A DNA stretch of 64,000 nt from Marinobacter mobilis (GCF_900106945.1 NZ_FNNE01000003.1:62001-126000); one strand, 5' to 3'; positions 20,265-29,535 are shown, counted from the stretch's first letter. The notes: a model not told the origin generated them from the letters alone. Translations and numbers: made by a program.

Positions 20265-20532
20265 GAAATTCTCCTGGCGCCGGCTGAAAATGGATCATGG
20301 CAATCGGGGGAAGGCGAGTATAACCGGATTGACTGCCCTGTGCAGGTCTCCATAAGCCCGCAGTGGCGGTAGCTGTTGAGAAGTAATCCGTTTTTCCTGT
20401 AGGCGGCGTATGCTAGAGTAGCGGATTTGCCGTCGGGCCACTTTGTTGACAGCCGGTTAACAATCTTAGGGGTGGCCAGGGCACTATCCTATTTCTTACT
20501 GAACAGCTGATATTTGGATCAGGGCAGGGTTT

Positions 20533-23160
20533 ATGAAAACCGCAGATTTGCGACAGGCATTTTTCGATTATTTCCAACACCAGGGCCACACCGTTGTACC
20601 GAGCAGTTCGCTGGTGCCTGCAGACGACCCTACTTTGCTGTTCACCAATGCTGGCATGAACCAGTTCAAGGATGTCTTCCTGGGACGTGAACAACGTGAC
20701 TACAGTCGTGCCACCACGGCCCAGAAGTGTGTTCGTGCTGGCGGTAAGCACAACGACCTGGAAAACGTTGGCTACACGGCCCGTCACCACACCTTTTTTG
20801 AAATGCTGGGTAACTTCAGCTTCGGCGACTACTTCAAGGCCGACGCCATCCGGTTTGCCTGGACTTTCCTGACCGGCGATGACTGGCTTGGGCTGCCCAA
20901 GGAGAAACTCTGGGTCACGGTTTACGCATCCGACGATGAAGCCTACAACATCTGGGTCAACGACATGGGTGTGCCGGAAGAGCGTATGGTTCGTATCGGC
21001 GACAACAAGGGCGCTCCTTACGCCTCGGATAACTTCTGGCAGATGGGAGATACGGGTCCCTGTGGTCCCTGTACCGAGATTTTCTTCGATCATGGGCCTG
21101 ATGTCGCGGGCGGTCCTCCCGGTAGCCCGGAAGAAGATGGCGATCGCTATATCGAAATCTGGAACGTTGTCTTCATGCAGTACAACCGCACCGCAGAGGG
21201 CGACATGCTGCCGCTGCCCAAGCCTTCGGTCGATACCGGCATGGGGCTGGAGCGGATCGCTGCGGTGTTGCAGGGCGTTCATAGCAACTACGAAATTGAT
21301 TTGTTTGAAAACCTGCTCAAGGCCGCTTCGGAGGTATTGGGTGGTGTGGCCACAACTGAAGCATCCCTGCGAGTGGTGGCGGATCACATTCGTTCTTGTG
21401 CGTTCCTGATTGCCGATGGGGTTATGCCGTCCAATGAGGGGCGTGGTTTCGTTCTGCGCCGGATTATCCGACGTGCTGCCCGGCATGGTAACAAGCTTGG
21501 TGCCCAAGGGCCGTTCTTCCATAAGCTCGTCGGCGCTCTGGTGAACCTGATGGGCGAGGCCTATCCCGAACTCGCACGTACCCAGGCTCAGATTGAAAAA
21601 GTCCTGCTGCAGGAAGAAGAGCAGTTTGCCAAGACTCTCGACAAGGGCCTGCGACTGTTGGAGCAGGATATTGCCGAGCTGGAAGGTACAACCATCCCCG
21701 GTGAAACCATCTTCACGCTTTACGATACCTATGGCTTCCCTGTGGACCTGACCAATGATATCGCCCGTGAGCGTGGTCTGACCCTGGATTATGAGGGTTA
21801 CGAAAAGGCGATGAATGATCAGCGCGAGCGCGCCCGTGCCGCAAGCAAGTTCGGCATTGACTATAACGCTGGCCTGAAGCTGGAAGGTAAGACCGAATTT
21901 ACCGGTTACGAGAACGTTGATGGGCGCGAATCCGTGCGGACGGTTATCGTCGGTGGTGAAGAGCGCACGGCCACCGCCGGTGAAGAGGCGATGGTGGTGC
22001 TGGAGAAAACACCGTTTTACGCCGAGTCAGGTGGTCAGGTGGGTGACACCGGCCTGCTGACCTGGGAAGGCGGACGCTTTGAAGTGACTGATACCCGTAA
22101 AGAAGGGGATAACCATCTTCATATCGGTAAAGTGCTGGAAGGTGCGCTTGCCGTTGGTGAGGTTGTTGAAGCAAGGGTTGATCACGCTCGTCGTCAGGCA
22201 ACGGCCCTGAACCACTCGGCGACACACTTGCTGCATGCTGCGTTACGCAAGGTGCTGGGCGAGCATGTCAGTCAGAAAGGCTCCCTGGTGGATCCGGACA
22301 AGCTGCGATTCGATTTCTCCCATTTCGAGGCTGTGACGGCGGATGAGCTGAAGGAGATCGAGCATCAGGTCAATCAGCAGATTCTGGCCAATACTCCGGT
22401 TGAGACGGAAATCACCGATATGGAGCGTGCTCAGCAGAAGGGTGCAATGGCCCTGTTTGGTGAGAAATACGGCGACAGCGTGCGTGTCCTGAGCATGGGC
22501 ACCGATGCCTACTCGGTCGAGCTGTGTGGCGGTACCCACGTTTCCCGCACCGGAGATATCGGCTTGCTGAAGGTGATCTCGGAAGGTGGTATTTCTTCCG
22601 GTGTACGCCGGATTGAAGCAGTGACCGGATTCAACGCCCTGGCCTGGGTTGACGAGAGTGACCGTAAGCTGCGTGAGGCGGCCCAGCTGGTCAAGGGAAC
22701 CCGTGATAGTCTGCTCGAAAAAGTGCAGTCGACCCTGGAGCGCAATCGCCAACTCGAGAAGGAGATGGAGCAGCTTAAGGCCAAGTTGGCCAGTTCCGCA
22801 GGTTCCGATCTGGCGGCCTCAGCCGTTGAGGTGAAGGGGTTCAAGGTGGTTGCCGCTGAGCTTGAAGGTGCCGACCGCAAGACGCTGATGGACACTGCAG
22901 ACCAGCTGAAGAACAAGCTGGGCGAAGGCGTTGTTGTGTTGGCCAGCATTGAAGACGGCAAGGTTACCCTGGTGGCCGGTGTCACCAAGTCTGCGACGAG
23001 TAAGGTTAAGGCTGGAGACCTTATGAAGCACCTGACGGCCCAGGTTGGCGGTAAAGGTGGTGGCCGTCCTGATATGGCGCAGGGCGGCGGTACCGAACCT
23101 GAAAAGCTGCCGGCAGCGCTTCAGGGTGTGGCTGGTTGGGTTGATGAAAACCTGTCTTAA
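20533..23160 (+). CDS. alaS: Alanyl-tRNA synthetase
   Basis: Charges tRNA-Ala; class II synthetase, cytoplasmic. At 875 residues it is full length. The N-terminal catalytic core starts [18 protein letters not shown] and includes [15 protein letters not shown] and [17 protein letters not shown]. The editing domain carries the zinc-binding [12 protein letters not shown] and the [13 protein letters not shown] motifs. The C-terminal oligomerisation domain ends in a glycine-rich [17 protein letters not shown] segment. It is the first gene of the conserved alaS-lysC-csrA-tRNA order. A 268-bp gap upstream separates it from the divergent RDD gene. Confidence 0.98.
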   Translation: MKTADLRQAFFDYFQHQGHTVVPSSSLVPADDPTLLFTNAGMNQFKDVFLGREQRDYSRATTAQKCVRAGGKHNDLENVGYTARHHTFFEMLGNFSFGDYFKADAIRFAWTFLTGDDWLGLPKEKLWVTVYASDDEAYNIWVNDMGVPEERMVRIGDNKGAPYASDNFWQMGDTGPCGPCTEIFFDHGPDVAGGPPGSPEEDGDRYIEIWNVVFMQYNRTAEGDMLPLPKPSVDTGMGLERIAAVLQGVHSNYEIDLFENLLKAASEVLGGVATTEASLRVVADHIRSCAFLIADGVMPSNEGRGFVLRRIIRRAARHGNKLGAQGPFFHKLVGALVNLMGEAYPELARTQAQIEKVLLQEEEQFAKTLDKGLRLLEQDIAELEGTTIPGETIFTLYDTYGFPVDLTNDIARERGLTLDYEGYEKAMNDQRERARAASKFGIDYNAGLKLEGKTEFTGYENVDGRESVRTVIVGGEERTATAGEEAMVVLEKTPFYAESGGQVGDTGLLTWEGGRFEVTDTRKEGDNHLHIGKVLEGALAVGEVVEARVDHARRQATALNHSATHLLHAALRKVLGEHVSQKGSLVDPDKLRFDFSHFEAVTADELKEIEHQVNQQILANTPVETEITDMERAQQKGAMALFGEKYGDSVRVLSMGTDAYSVELCGGTHVSRTGDIGLLKVISEGGISSGVRRIEAVTGFNALAWVDESDRKLREAAQLVKGTRDSLLEKVQSTLERNRQLEKEMEQLKAKLASSAGSDLAASAVEVKGFKVVAAELEGADRKTLMDTADQLKNKLGEGVVVLASIEDGKVTLVAGVTKSATSKVKAGDLMKHLTAQVGGKGGGRPDMAQGGGTEPEKLPAALQGVAGWVDENLS

Positions 23161-23194
23161 GACCTGTCGGCTATTACCTGAATGGCGGTGTATG

Positions 23195-23200
23195 TATATA
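23195..23200 (+). promoter_or_regulatory. Possible -10 element upstream of lysC
   Basis: A perfect TATAAT hexamer lies in the 115-bp gap between alaS and lysC. No convincing -35 sits at the right distance, so this is a weak promoter call. The gap is too short to hold a lysine riboswitch. Confidence 0.3.
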
Positions 23201-23275
23201 ATTCCGCCGGTTTGACTGATGACTGACGGCGCCAGTGGTGCCGTTGTGGGTCCCTGACTGAATATTGGGCATAAA

Positions 23276-24508
23276 ATGGCGCTTTTGGTTCAGAAATTTG
23301 GTGGCACCTCGGTAGGCACCACCGAAAGAATAGAGGCGGTGGCAGATAAAGTCTGTCGTTTCCGCAATGAAGGGCATGATGTCGTGGTGGTGGTGTCCGC
23401 CATGAGTGGCGAAACCAATCGTCTGATTGGCTTGGCCAGCGCGATTATGGAAGAGCCGACGCCCAGGGAAATGGACGTGTTGGTGTCCACCGGCGAACAG
23501 GTCACCATAGCGCTGCTGTCGATGGCGCTGCAGAAGCGTGGCTGTGATGCCCGTTCCTACACTGGTAGTCAGGTGCGTATCCTGACCGACAGTACCCACA
23601 CCAAGGCGCGTATTCGTCAGATTGATGAGCAGCGTATGCGCGAAGATCTCGATGCGGGCCGGGTTGTTGTGGTTGCCGGTTTCCAGGGTATCGATGAGAG
23701 CGGCAACATTACCACGCTCGGTCGTGGTGGTTCCGATACCACCGCTGTTGCGCTCGCGGCAGCGCTGAAAGCGGATGAATGCCAGATTTACACCGATGTG
23801 GATGGGGTCTACACCACCGATCCCCGTGTCGTGGACAGCGCCCGTCGGCTGGATCGCATCACGTTTGAAGAAATGATTGAGATGGCGAGCCTGGGGTCTA
23901 AAGTGCTTCAGATTCGTTCCGTCGAGTTTGCAGGAAAATACAACGTACCGCTTCGTGTTCTGTCGAGCTTTCAGGACGGTGGCGGCACCCTGATTACATT
24001 TGAGGATGACGAGGCCATGGAACAACCGGTTGTTTCCGGCATTGCTTTTAACCGAGACGAAGCCAAACTGACGATTGCCGGTGTGCCGGACACTCCGGGC
24101 AGTGCCTTGAGTATTCTGAAGCCCATCAGCGAAGCCAATATTGAAGTGGACATGATCGTCCAGAACGTGGGTGCCGATAACCGGACCGATTTCACCTTCA
24201 CGGTTCATCGCAACGATTTTAATCGTGCCCGTGACGTTCTGACCAAAGTGTCCAATGATCTGGGCGCCCGAGAAGTCAGCGGCGACAACAAGATCGCCAA
24301 AGTCAGTATTGTTGGCGTTGGCATGCGCTCTCACGCTGGTGTTGCGACGACCATGTTTGAAGCGCTGTCCCACGAAGGTATCAATATTCAGATGATTTCG
24401 ACTTCTGAAATCAAGATTTCCGTCGTGATCGATGAAAAGTATCTTGAGCTTGCGGTCAGGGCGCTTCATAGTGCTTTTGATCTGGATAAGGCGGAAGGAG
24501 AGGCCTGA
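23276..24508 (+). CDS. lysC: Aspartate kinase
   Basis: Phosphorylates aspartate, the first step to lysine, threonine, methionine and diaminopimelate. The 410-residue protein starts with ALLVQKFGGTSVGTTERIEAVA, has TLGRGGSDTTAVALAAAL and the DVDGVYTTDPRVV kinase motifs, and ends in two ACT regulatory domains (about 265-335 and 345-405), the alpha/beta-type arrangement of a monofunctional kinase. Feedback inhibition by lysine and/or threonine is expected from the ACT pair. The csrA gene follows after 179 bp, as in Pseudomonas and relatives. Confidence 0.97.
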   Translation: MALLVQKFGGTSVGTTERIEAVADKVCRFRNEGHDVVVVVSAMSGETNRLIGLASAIMEEPTPREMDVLVSTGEQVTIALLSMALQKRGCDARSYTGSQVRILTDSTHTKARIRQIDEQRMREDLDAGRVVVVAGFQGIDESGNITTLGRGGSDTTAVALAAALKADECQIYTDVDGVYTTDPRVVDSARRLDRITFEEMIEMASLGSKVLQIRSVEFAGKYNVPLRVLSSFQDGGGTLITFEDDEAMEQPVVSGIAFNRDEAKLTIAGVPDTPGSALSILKPISEANIEVDMIVQNVGADNRTDFTFTVHRNDFNRARDVLTKVSNDLGAREVSGDNKIAKVSIVGVGMRSHAGVATTMFEALSHEGINIQMISTSEIKISVVIDEKYLELAVRALHSAFDLDKAEGEA

Positions 24509-24687
24509 TCAGCGAACGTGCTGGCTAGAGGTCCAAACCCTTGAGATAAGGGTGTGATTCGTGGTTTGAGGGCGTTGGAAATCCCTTATAAGGAATTGTT
24601 CGCCTTTCAAACCATGAGTTTACCCACTATAACGTTATATAAAGATAAATTGTCGGAACTTGTAGCTCTGAAAAGGGAGTATTGGAC

Positions 24688-24885
24688 ATGTTGATTTTGA
24701 CTCGCCGTGTGGGCGAAACCTTGATGGTCGGTGATGACGTAACCGTGACCGTACTCGGGGTAAAGGGGAATCAGGTACGCATTGGTGTGAATGCACCAAA
24801 AGAAGTAGCGGTTCACCGGGAAGAAATTTATCAGCGGATTCAGAGTGAAAAAGACTCTGACGAGCCGGAGCCCGGCAACTGCTGA
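24688..24885 (+). CDS. csrA: Carbon storage regulator CsrA (RsmA)
   Basis: Small dimeric RNA-binding protein that represses or activates mRNAs by binding GGA motifs in their leaders; controls carbon flux, motility, biofilm and virulence traits. The 65-residue sequence [17 protein letters not shown] and [18 protein letters not shown] is canonical. The start is the ATG at 24688 with AGGGAG eight bases upstream; the in-frame TTG six bases earlier lies too close to that site. The leader itself contains GGA words at the ribosome binding site, allowing autoregulation (inference). A rho-independent terminator follows immediately. Confidence 0.97.
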   Translation: MLILTRRVGETLMVGDDVTVTVLGVKGNQVRIGVNAPKEVAVHREEIYQRIQSEKDSDEPEPGNC

Positions 24886-24893
24886 AGGTTATC

Positions 24894-24929
24894 AAAAAGC
24901 CGCTCAAGGGAAACCCGGGCGGCTTTTTT
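24894..24929 (+). terminator. Rho-independent terminator of csrA
   Basis: AAAAAGCCGC pairs with GCGGCTTTTTT around a short loop, ending in a run of six T. It begins nine bases after the csrA stop codon. Confidence 0.85.
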
Positions 24930-25014
24930 GGTGGTCCTGAAAACCCGCAGAAAAAAATGTTGTGTCAACCCTATGAAAATTGAAATTTTCTGGTAGTATA
25001 CGCGGCGTTCTCAA

Positions 25015-25106
<92 letters not shown>

Positions 25107-25161
25107 TGCCTTTCAGGAAATAGGGAACCGTTGAGATAGCGCTCAACAGATTTTGATACAC

Positions 25162-25238
25162 GCGGCTGTAGCTCAGCTGGATAGAGTACCTGGCTACGAA
25201 CCAGGCGGTCGGAGGTTCGAATCCTCCCAGCCGCGCCA
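25162..25238 (+). tRNA. tRNA-Arg (ACG anticodon), copy 1
   Basis: A 77-nt tRNA. The acceptor stem GCGGCTG pairs with CAGCCGC; the anticodon stem CCTGG/CCAGG encloses CTACGAA with anticodon ACG (adenine 34 expected to be edited to inosine by TadA); the T arm has GGTTCGAATC; CCA is encoded. It reads CGU/CGC/CGA codons. Confidence 0.97.
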
Positions 25239-25259
25239 TCAAAATCAACCAAGTTTTAA

Positions 25260-25336
25260 GCGGCTGTAGCTCAGCTGGATAGAGTACCTGGCTACGAACC
25301 AGGCGGTCGGAGGTTCGAATCCTCCCAGCCGCGCCA
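25260..25336 (+). tRNA. tRNA-Arg (ACG anticodon), copy 2
   Basis: Base-for-base identical over 77 nt to the copy ending at 25238, with 21 bp between the two. Identity suggests recent duplication or gene conversion. It is followed directly by a terminator and by the repeat described at 25320-25569. Confidence 0.97.
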
Positions 25337-25388
25337 TATCAAACAAAAAACCCTGCCTAGTGCAGGGTTTTTTGTTTGTATGCTTCAG
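25320..25388 (+). repeat. 69-bp repeat, unit 1: 3' end of tRNA-Arg plus terminator
   Basis: This 69-bp stretch covers the last 17 nt of tRNA-Arg copy 2, its terminator and eight further bases. It recurs at 25501-25569, offset by 181 bp, with a single mismatch in the A-rich part before the terminator stem. Confidence 0.9.
25341..25378 (+). terminator. Terminator after the tRNA cluster
   Basis: CCCTGC (25351-25356) pairs with GCAGGG (25362-25367), flanked by A-rich and T-rich runs (AAACAAAAAA and TTTTTTGTTT) that extend the stem and give a T tract on both strands. Confidence 0.85.
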
Positions 25389-25500
25389 AGTCTGAAAGGA
25401 TTTGAACCGACAGAGGTTCGACCGGAGCATGCTGTGCATGCGGAGGAACGTCGGAGCGTTGCGACGACGGCCCCGAAAGGGGAGGGCGCAGCCCGAATAA
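25389..25500 (+). ncRNA. Structured spacer between the two tRNA-end repeats (rtT-like)
   Basis: This 112-bp stretch contains a row of short perfect hairpins: GAACC/GGTTC (25404-25419), GCATGC/GCATGC (25427-25441), CGTCG/CGACG (25449-25466), CCCC-GAAA-GGGG (25471-25482) and GGGC-GCA-GCCC (25484-25494). The arrangement (tRNA gene, terminator, structured unit, copy of the tRNA 3' end, terminator) recalls the repeats downstream of tyrT in E. coli that give rise to rtT RNA. That it is transcribed is inference. Frames on either strand here are not convincing genes. Confidence 0.45.
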
Positions 25501-25569
25501 TCCTCCCAGCCGCGCCATATCAAACAAAGAACCCTGCCTAGTGCAGGGTTTTTTGTTTGTATGCTTCAG
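25501..25569 (+). repeat. 69-bp repeat, unit 2: orphan tRNA-Arg 3' end plus terminator
   Basis: Second copy of the unit at 25320-25388. Only the last 17 nt of the tRNA are present, with the CCA end, followed by the terminator stem CCCTGC/GCAGGG. Because the flanks are A- and T-rich on both strands it can also terminate the convergent CHRD gene that ends at 25589. Confidence 0.85.
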
Positions 25570-25588
25570 CGTTTAACTCCACGCCTTA

Positions 25589-26083
25589 TTACATTCCTTG
25601 ATGCGGCCCCATCAGTTGCCCGCGAATCGCGCCCGCCGGATATTCAGGGTTGTGGATGTTGATGTAGAAGTCAGACGGGTTCTCAAGTATCCGCTTAACA
25701 ATGCCGGCTTCACCGGTGGGGAATTTACCTTCCTCTCCTTCGGTCAGGCAGTCGGCAGCATCGCCATCCTCGGGGCCGGCCAGCATGGCAATCGGGTCAC
25801 CATTGCCGGTTGCGCCTGCTTCATGGATGTGGGCCGCCATTCCTTCGCCAACTGGCACCATGGCGATGTTCTCGACCTGAATGACATAGCACAACGTCGT
25901 TGGGTCACCGTCTACACCAAACACATGGGCATGCCCCTTGCCATCTGGATCACCGTCGGTTCCCACCAGGTTGTCTGCTGACAGGTGGGTGGACAGCACG
26001 TGGTTGGTATGGCCGGCGTGAGCGGTCAGGGAAAGGCCCAGTGCGGTGGTGAGAGCGAGAGTCTTGAGTGTCAGTTGTTTCAT
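25589..26083 (-). CDS. Exported CHRD domain protein
   Basis: A 164-residue secreted or periplasmic protein. The N terminus KQLTLKTLALTTALGLSLTAHA is a typical signal peptide, with cleavage expected after AHA. The rest is a CHRD domain: HVLSTHLSADNL..., an internal AAHIHEAGATGNGDPIAML motif and the terminal FYINIHNPEYPAGAIRGQL, which is characteristic. The function of bacterial CHRD proteins is not established; binding of metals or surface roles have been suggested. The ATG at 26083 is preferred over an in-frame TTG at 26095 because GGAGA lies just before it. It is monocistronic and convergent with the tRNA cluster. Confidence 0.9.
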   Translation of the reverse strand: MKQLTLKTLALTTALGLSLTAHAGHTNHVLSTHLSADNLVGTDGDPDGKGHAHVFGVDGDPTTLCYVIQVENIAMVPVGEGMAAHIHEAGATGNGDPIAMLAGPEDGDAADCLTEGEEGKFPTGEAGIVKRILENPSDFYINIHNPEYPAGAIRGQLMGPHQGM

Positions 26084-26223
26084 GTGTATCTCCAATGGTT
26101 TTAGTGATCATTGGGTAATGCGTTTCAGGGGCGGGTATAGATGCATCCAGTGGCGAAAAAAATTGGGGGGCTGGTCTAAGCTGTAGGTAAGGAGGCGCAA
26201 TTCAGGCCTTCGGGGAGGGGGGT

Positions 26224-26649
26224 ATGAGTCTATCAATCGTTCCTTTAAGCGTCGTTTCGCTGGTGTCCTTGTTGAGTTGGTCCGCCGTCTCGCTGGGTCA
26301 GCCTGTTGATGACGCTCTTGAAGGTATGAGGTTTGATGGGGTGCTTCGGCAAGCGGATGCTTCCAGCGGTGGCGACAAGGATCAGCTGGTGTTCGAGCAG
26401 GGGCTGTTTCTGTCTCGTGCCTGTGAGGCATACGGCTTTGGTCGGGCTGCTTATGAGGTCTATGAAGTAGAGGAAAGTGGGGGACAGGTGTACTTTGCCG
26501 CGACGGTGACCAGCCCGACCCATGGCCAGATGGAGTGGCGTGGGGTGGTTGGTAATAACCGGGTTGAGGCTGAGGTTGTCTGGACCAAGGAGCGCTGGTA
26601 TTGGGATACTCGGCGTGAGTATCGGTTTACCGGAGTGGCGACCCCATAG
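26224..26649 (+). CDS. Hypothetical exported protein
   Basis: A 141-residue protein not recognised from any family. Residues 1-25 form a hydrophobic signal-like segment (VPLSVVSLVSLLSWSAVSLGQP) with likely cleavage near residue 25. The mature part is about 115 residues, acidic, with alternating hydrophobic residues suggesting beta structure (VYFAATVTSPTHGQMEWRGVV). Two cysteines are present, one in the signal and one near residue 70 only if counted loosely, so no disulfide can be claimed. A G-rich ribosome binding site precedes the ATG. The next gene begins at the base after its stop codon, so the two are probably one operon. Confidence 0.65.
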   Translation: MSLSIVPLSVVSLVSLLSWSAVSLGQPVDDALEGMRFDGVLRQADASSGGDKDQLVFEQGLFLSRACEAYGFGRAAYEVYEVEESGGQVYFAATVTSPTHGQMEWRGVVGNNRVEAEVVWTKERWYWDTRREYRFTGVATP

Positions 26650-27297
26650 ATGCCCACTTGGCATCGCTGTTTCCGCTTACTCCTTTTAATCGGCGGTGCG
26701 CTGGGCCTTAACCTGCTCGGTCATTCTCTGGTGGCGTGGCTCGATTTTCAGGTTTTTCCCCGTCATGAGCTGGTGCTGCATGCCATGGTGCTGGGTGCGT
26801 CGGCGCTCTACATTGTACTGATGGCGGTTCCGTTCATGCCCGGGATCGAGGTTGGCCTGGCGTTGCTTGTGCTTCTTGGTGGTAGTGGCGCCTTGCTGGT
26901 CTACCTTTGCACCGTTCTGGCCTTATCTGTGAGCTTCTGCTGTGGTCGCTTTATGCCACGCCGCACGTTAAGTCGCTTGCTGTCCTGGTTGTATTTCGAA
27001 CGGGCTGCCAGGCTGGTGGCCTATCTTGAATCCTTGCCACCGGAAGAGCGGTTGAACGGGCTGTATGAGAGTGTGCCTTCGGGGGTCGTGCCTTTTATTC
27101 TGAGGCATCGGTATCTGGCCGTTGTTGTAATGCTGAACGTGCCGGGAAATGCCCTGGTCGGCGGTGGCGGGGGGATAGCCATGTTACTGGGGATCAGTCG
27201 TCTGATGCCGTTTTATCTGTTCCTGCCAACAGTGGCACTGGCGGTTGCGCCTGTGCCACTGGCGTTTTACATCAGCGGCGTGATGTCGGCTGGATGA
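26650..27297 (+). CDS. Putative multi-pass membrane protein, possibly DedA/VTT-like
   Basis: A 215-residue protein with hydrophobic segments near residues 8-28, 42-62, 65-95, 150-170 and 180-212. The pairs PFMPGIEVGLALLVLLGG and NVPGNALVGGGGGIAML (each a P-G followed by a glycine-rich helix) resemble the two re-entrant halves of SNARE-associated/VTT (DedA-like) proteins, which move lipids. This is a weak structural resemblance only. It starts immediately after the preceding stop codon and ends one base before the stop of the convergent DUF2058 gene. Confidence 0.65.
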   Translation: MPTWHRCFRLLLLIGGALGLNLLGHSLVAWLDFQVFPRHELVLHAMVLGASALYIVLMAVPFMPGIEVGLALLVLLGGSGALLVYLCTVLALSVSFCCGRFMPRRTLSRLLSWLYFERAARLVAYLESLPPEERLNGLYESVPSGVVPFILRHRYLAVVVMLNVPGNALVGGGGGIAMLLGISRLMPFYLFLPTVALAVAPVPLAFYISGVMSAG

Positions 27298-27298
27298 T

Positions 27299-27838
27299 CT
27301 ACCACATCAGGTCATCCGGGATTTCGTAACCTGCATAGGGATCGTCTTCTTCAGGCTCAGACTGCTGGGGCTTGTCATGTAAGACAACCACGGCAGTTTC
27401 CTCGCGTTCCATGATTTTTCGAGCAACGGCTTCGGCAACCACTTCATACTGGTCATTGATGCATACAATGGCCAGTCGTCCGCGGGATAGCTGGTCCACC
27501 ATGGCCGGCTCAACAAGCAGTTTCTTGATCTTCTTGTTGTGCACGAACTGATAGGACTCGGTGCCGCGGCTGCGGTCGAGGCGGTTAGTTTCTATCAGCT
27601 GGCGTATTTGTGCGTGGATGGCTTTCTGCTCAGCCTCTTTCTGGCGTTCCAGGTTCAGCTGGCGATCCCGTTCGGCTTTTTCCTGGCGGGCTTGCTGAGC
27701 GCGGATCTGGCTTTCACTGACTTCTGTTGCGCCCTTGGGTTGCTGCTTCCGCTTCTTGCGCTTTTCCTGGCGGACGGCCTTAGCTTTCTTTTCATCGGCA
27801 AGGCCCGCCTTTAAAAGTTGCTCCTGTAATGATGCCAT
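27299..27838 (-). CDS. DUF2058 family protein (YaiL-like)
   Basis: A 179-residue cytoplasmic protein of the DUF2058 family, sometimes called nucleoprotein/polynucleotide-associated enzyme, without a proven activity. The N terminus MASLQEQLLKAGLADEKKAK is diagnostic, followed by a very basic and then Gln/Glu/Lys-rich coiled region (residues 20-75) and a compact C-terminal domain (ESYQFVHNKKIKKLLV..., RLAIVCINDQYEVV). It is divergent from dbpA. Confidence 0.9.
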   Translation of the reverse strand: MASLQEQLLKAGLADEKKAKAVRQEKRKKRKQQPKGATEVSESQIRAQQARQEKAERDRQLNLERQKEAEQKAIHAQIRQLIETNRLDRSRGTESYQFVHNKKIKKLLVEPAMVDQLSRGRLAIVCINDQYEVVAEAVARKIMEREETAVVVLHDKPQQSEPEEDDPYAGYEIPDDLMW

Positions 27839-27967
27839 TTACGGCTCCGTAGCGTTGTTTCCAGACTCATGAAGGATGATCCGGTAGTATACGCCTACTG
27901 GAATCATTCCCGTAAGCATTCAGCGTGGGGGAGTGATTGGAAGGCTTTTGTCTATTGGATCCCATAT

Positions 27968-29341
27968 ATGTCCTCTTTTAATGAGCTGCCGTTGTCGCGG
28001 TCTATGCAGAGCAACCTGTCGCAGCTTGGCTATAGTGAACCCACTCAGGTGCAGGCTAAAACCATTCCTCTTGCCATCAAGGGAAAGGATGTCATCGCCA
28101 TGGCCAAAACCGGGAGTGGTAAGACGGCTGCGTTTGGTATAGGTCTGGTTGAGGGGCTCAATGCTCGGCATTTTGCCTGTCAGGGCCTGGTGCTATGCCC
28201 CACCCGGGAGCTGGCGGACCAGGTGGCGAAATCTCTGCGTCAGCTGGCGCGGGCGAAACAAAACGTCAAGGTGCTCACGCTTTGTGGTGGTGTGGCAATT
28301 GGCCCGCAGATAGGTTCGCTGAGTCATGGCGCGCATCTGATTGTGGGCACGCCCGGGCGAATTCAGGATCACCTGCGCAAAGGCACGCTAAACCTCGATC
28401 ATCTCCGCACCGTTGTGCTGGATGAGGCGGACCGGATGCTCGACATGGGATTTCGTGAGGTGATCACGGATATTCTGGAACAGGCGCCGGCGTCTCGTCA
28501 GACGCTGATGTTCTCAGCCACCTGGCCGGACGCCATTCGCCAGATGAGCTCCAACTATCAACGTGAGCCTGTGGATGTCCGGGTCGTCGACCAGGAAGAG
28601 GCTCCTGACATAGATGAGCAGTTTTACCGGATTGCCCCGGGCGAGCAGGGTAACGCTCTGATGGCGGTGCTATCCCGTTGGCAGCCGTCTTCCTGCATCG
28701 CATTCTGCACGACCAAACAACAGTGTGACGACATTGCCGAAGAGCTAAATAGCAATGGATTCAGCGCTCTGGCAATCCATGGAGACCTTGAGCAGAGAGA
28801 TCGGGATGAGGCGCTGGTCCGGTTTGCGAATGGCAGTGTCAATATTCTGGTGGCCACGGATGTCGCTGCCCGAGGCCTCGATATCAAAGCGTTGCCACTG
28901 GTGGTCAATGTTGAGCCGGCAAGGGACAGTGAAGTGCATACGCACCGGGTTGGTCGTACCGGTCGGGCGGGTGAGTCCGGTCATGCCGTTACTCTGTGCA
29001 CGCCACCTCAGGAACACCGGGTTGAGCGGATGGGGCACGAGCGGGAGATGGCGCTGACGTGGGGCGATACTGAGCGCCTGCTGGCGGTTTCCCGGGTACC
29101 GGTCGCGAGCTCGATGAGTACCCTGTGTATCGCCGGTGGCCGTAAGGACAAGGTTCGCCCCGGCGACATTCTTGGGGCTCTGACAGGCGAGGGCGGGTTG
29201 CCCGGAGCGGCGATCGGCAAGATCGATCTGTTTGATTTCCAGAGCTTTGTCGCGGTGGAGCAGCGATTGGCCCGCAAGGCCCTGTGGGCCTTGGAAAACG
29301 GGAAAATCAAAGGGCGCAGGTTTCGGGTCCGGCTGGTCTGA
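27968..29341 (+). CDS. dbpA: ATP-dependent RNA helicase DbpA
   Basis: DEAD-box helicase that acts on 23S rRNA hairpin 92 during large-subunit maturation. From the ATG at 27968 it has 457 residues, the same as the E. coli protein. Motifs in order: Q-motif EPTQVQAKTIP, Walker A MAKTGSGKTAAFG, PTRELADQ, DEADRMLD, SAT, and HRVGRTGRAG. The last 75 residues form the DbpA-type RNA-binding domain (STLCIAGGRKDKVRPGDILGAL) that gives rRNA specificity. The frame extends upstream to 27869, but those 33 residues are not family-like, and the ATG at 27968 has GGAT seven bases before it. It stands alone, divergent from the DUF2058 gene. Confidence 0.95.
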   Translation: MSSFNELPLSRSMQSNLSQLGYSEPTQVQAKTIPLAIKGKDVIAMAKTGSGKTAAFGIGLVEGLNARHFACQGLVLCPTRELADQVAKSLRQLARAKQNVKVLTLCGGVAIGPQIGSLSHGAHLIVGTPGRIQDHLRKGTLNLDHLRTVVLDEADRMLDMGFREVITDILEQAPASRQTLMFSATWPDAIRQMSSNYQREPVDVRVVDQEEAPDIDEQFYRIAPGEQGNALMAVLSRWQPSSCIAFCTTKQQCDDIAEELNSNGFSALAIHGDLEQRDRDEALVRFANGSVNILVATDVAARGLDIKALPLVVNVEPARDSEVHTHRVGRTGRAGESGHAVTLCTPPQEHRVERMGHEREMALTWGDTERLLAVSRVPVASSMSTLCIAGGRKDKVRPGDILGALTGEGGLPGAAIGKIDLFDFQSFVAVEQRLARKALWALENGKIKGRRFRVRLV

Positions 29342-29535
29342 GAGCCACTACTGATCGTCCCATTTTGTCAGGTTTTTGGCCTGCGGCCCCGGCTCATTTT
29401 GGTTGCGCCTCAGGGCGGAAGTCGGTAAATTACGCGGGATTTTGCCCCCCGAAAGTTGGCCTGGCGGCCCGCTTCTGCGGAGAGGAGGCGTTTTCGGGGA
29501 AAATCAACCAATGAATCTACAGGTAGCTATTCATC

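Noticed and set aside
23161..23275. Lysine riboswitch before lysC
   Set aside because: The gap is 115 bp, too short for the aptamer, and no matching fold is seen.
23174..24469. A 431-codon open frame on the - strand opposite lysC
   Set aside because: Shadow of lysC with histidine/asparagine-rich, low-quality composition and no motif.
24593..24603. CCTTATAAGG palindrome upstream of csrA
   Set aside because: Short and AT-rich with no partner site; not enough to call an operator.
25320..25569. Possible attL/attR of an integrated element at tRNA-Arg
   Set aside because: The tRNA 3' end is duplicated, but only 112 bp lie between the copies and no integrase or phage gene is near; a repeat unit fits better.
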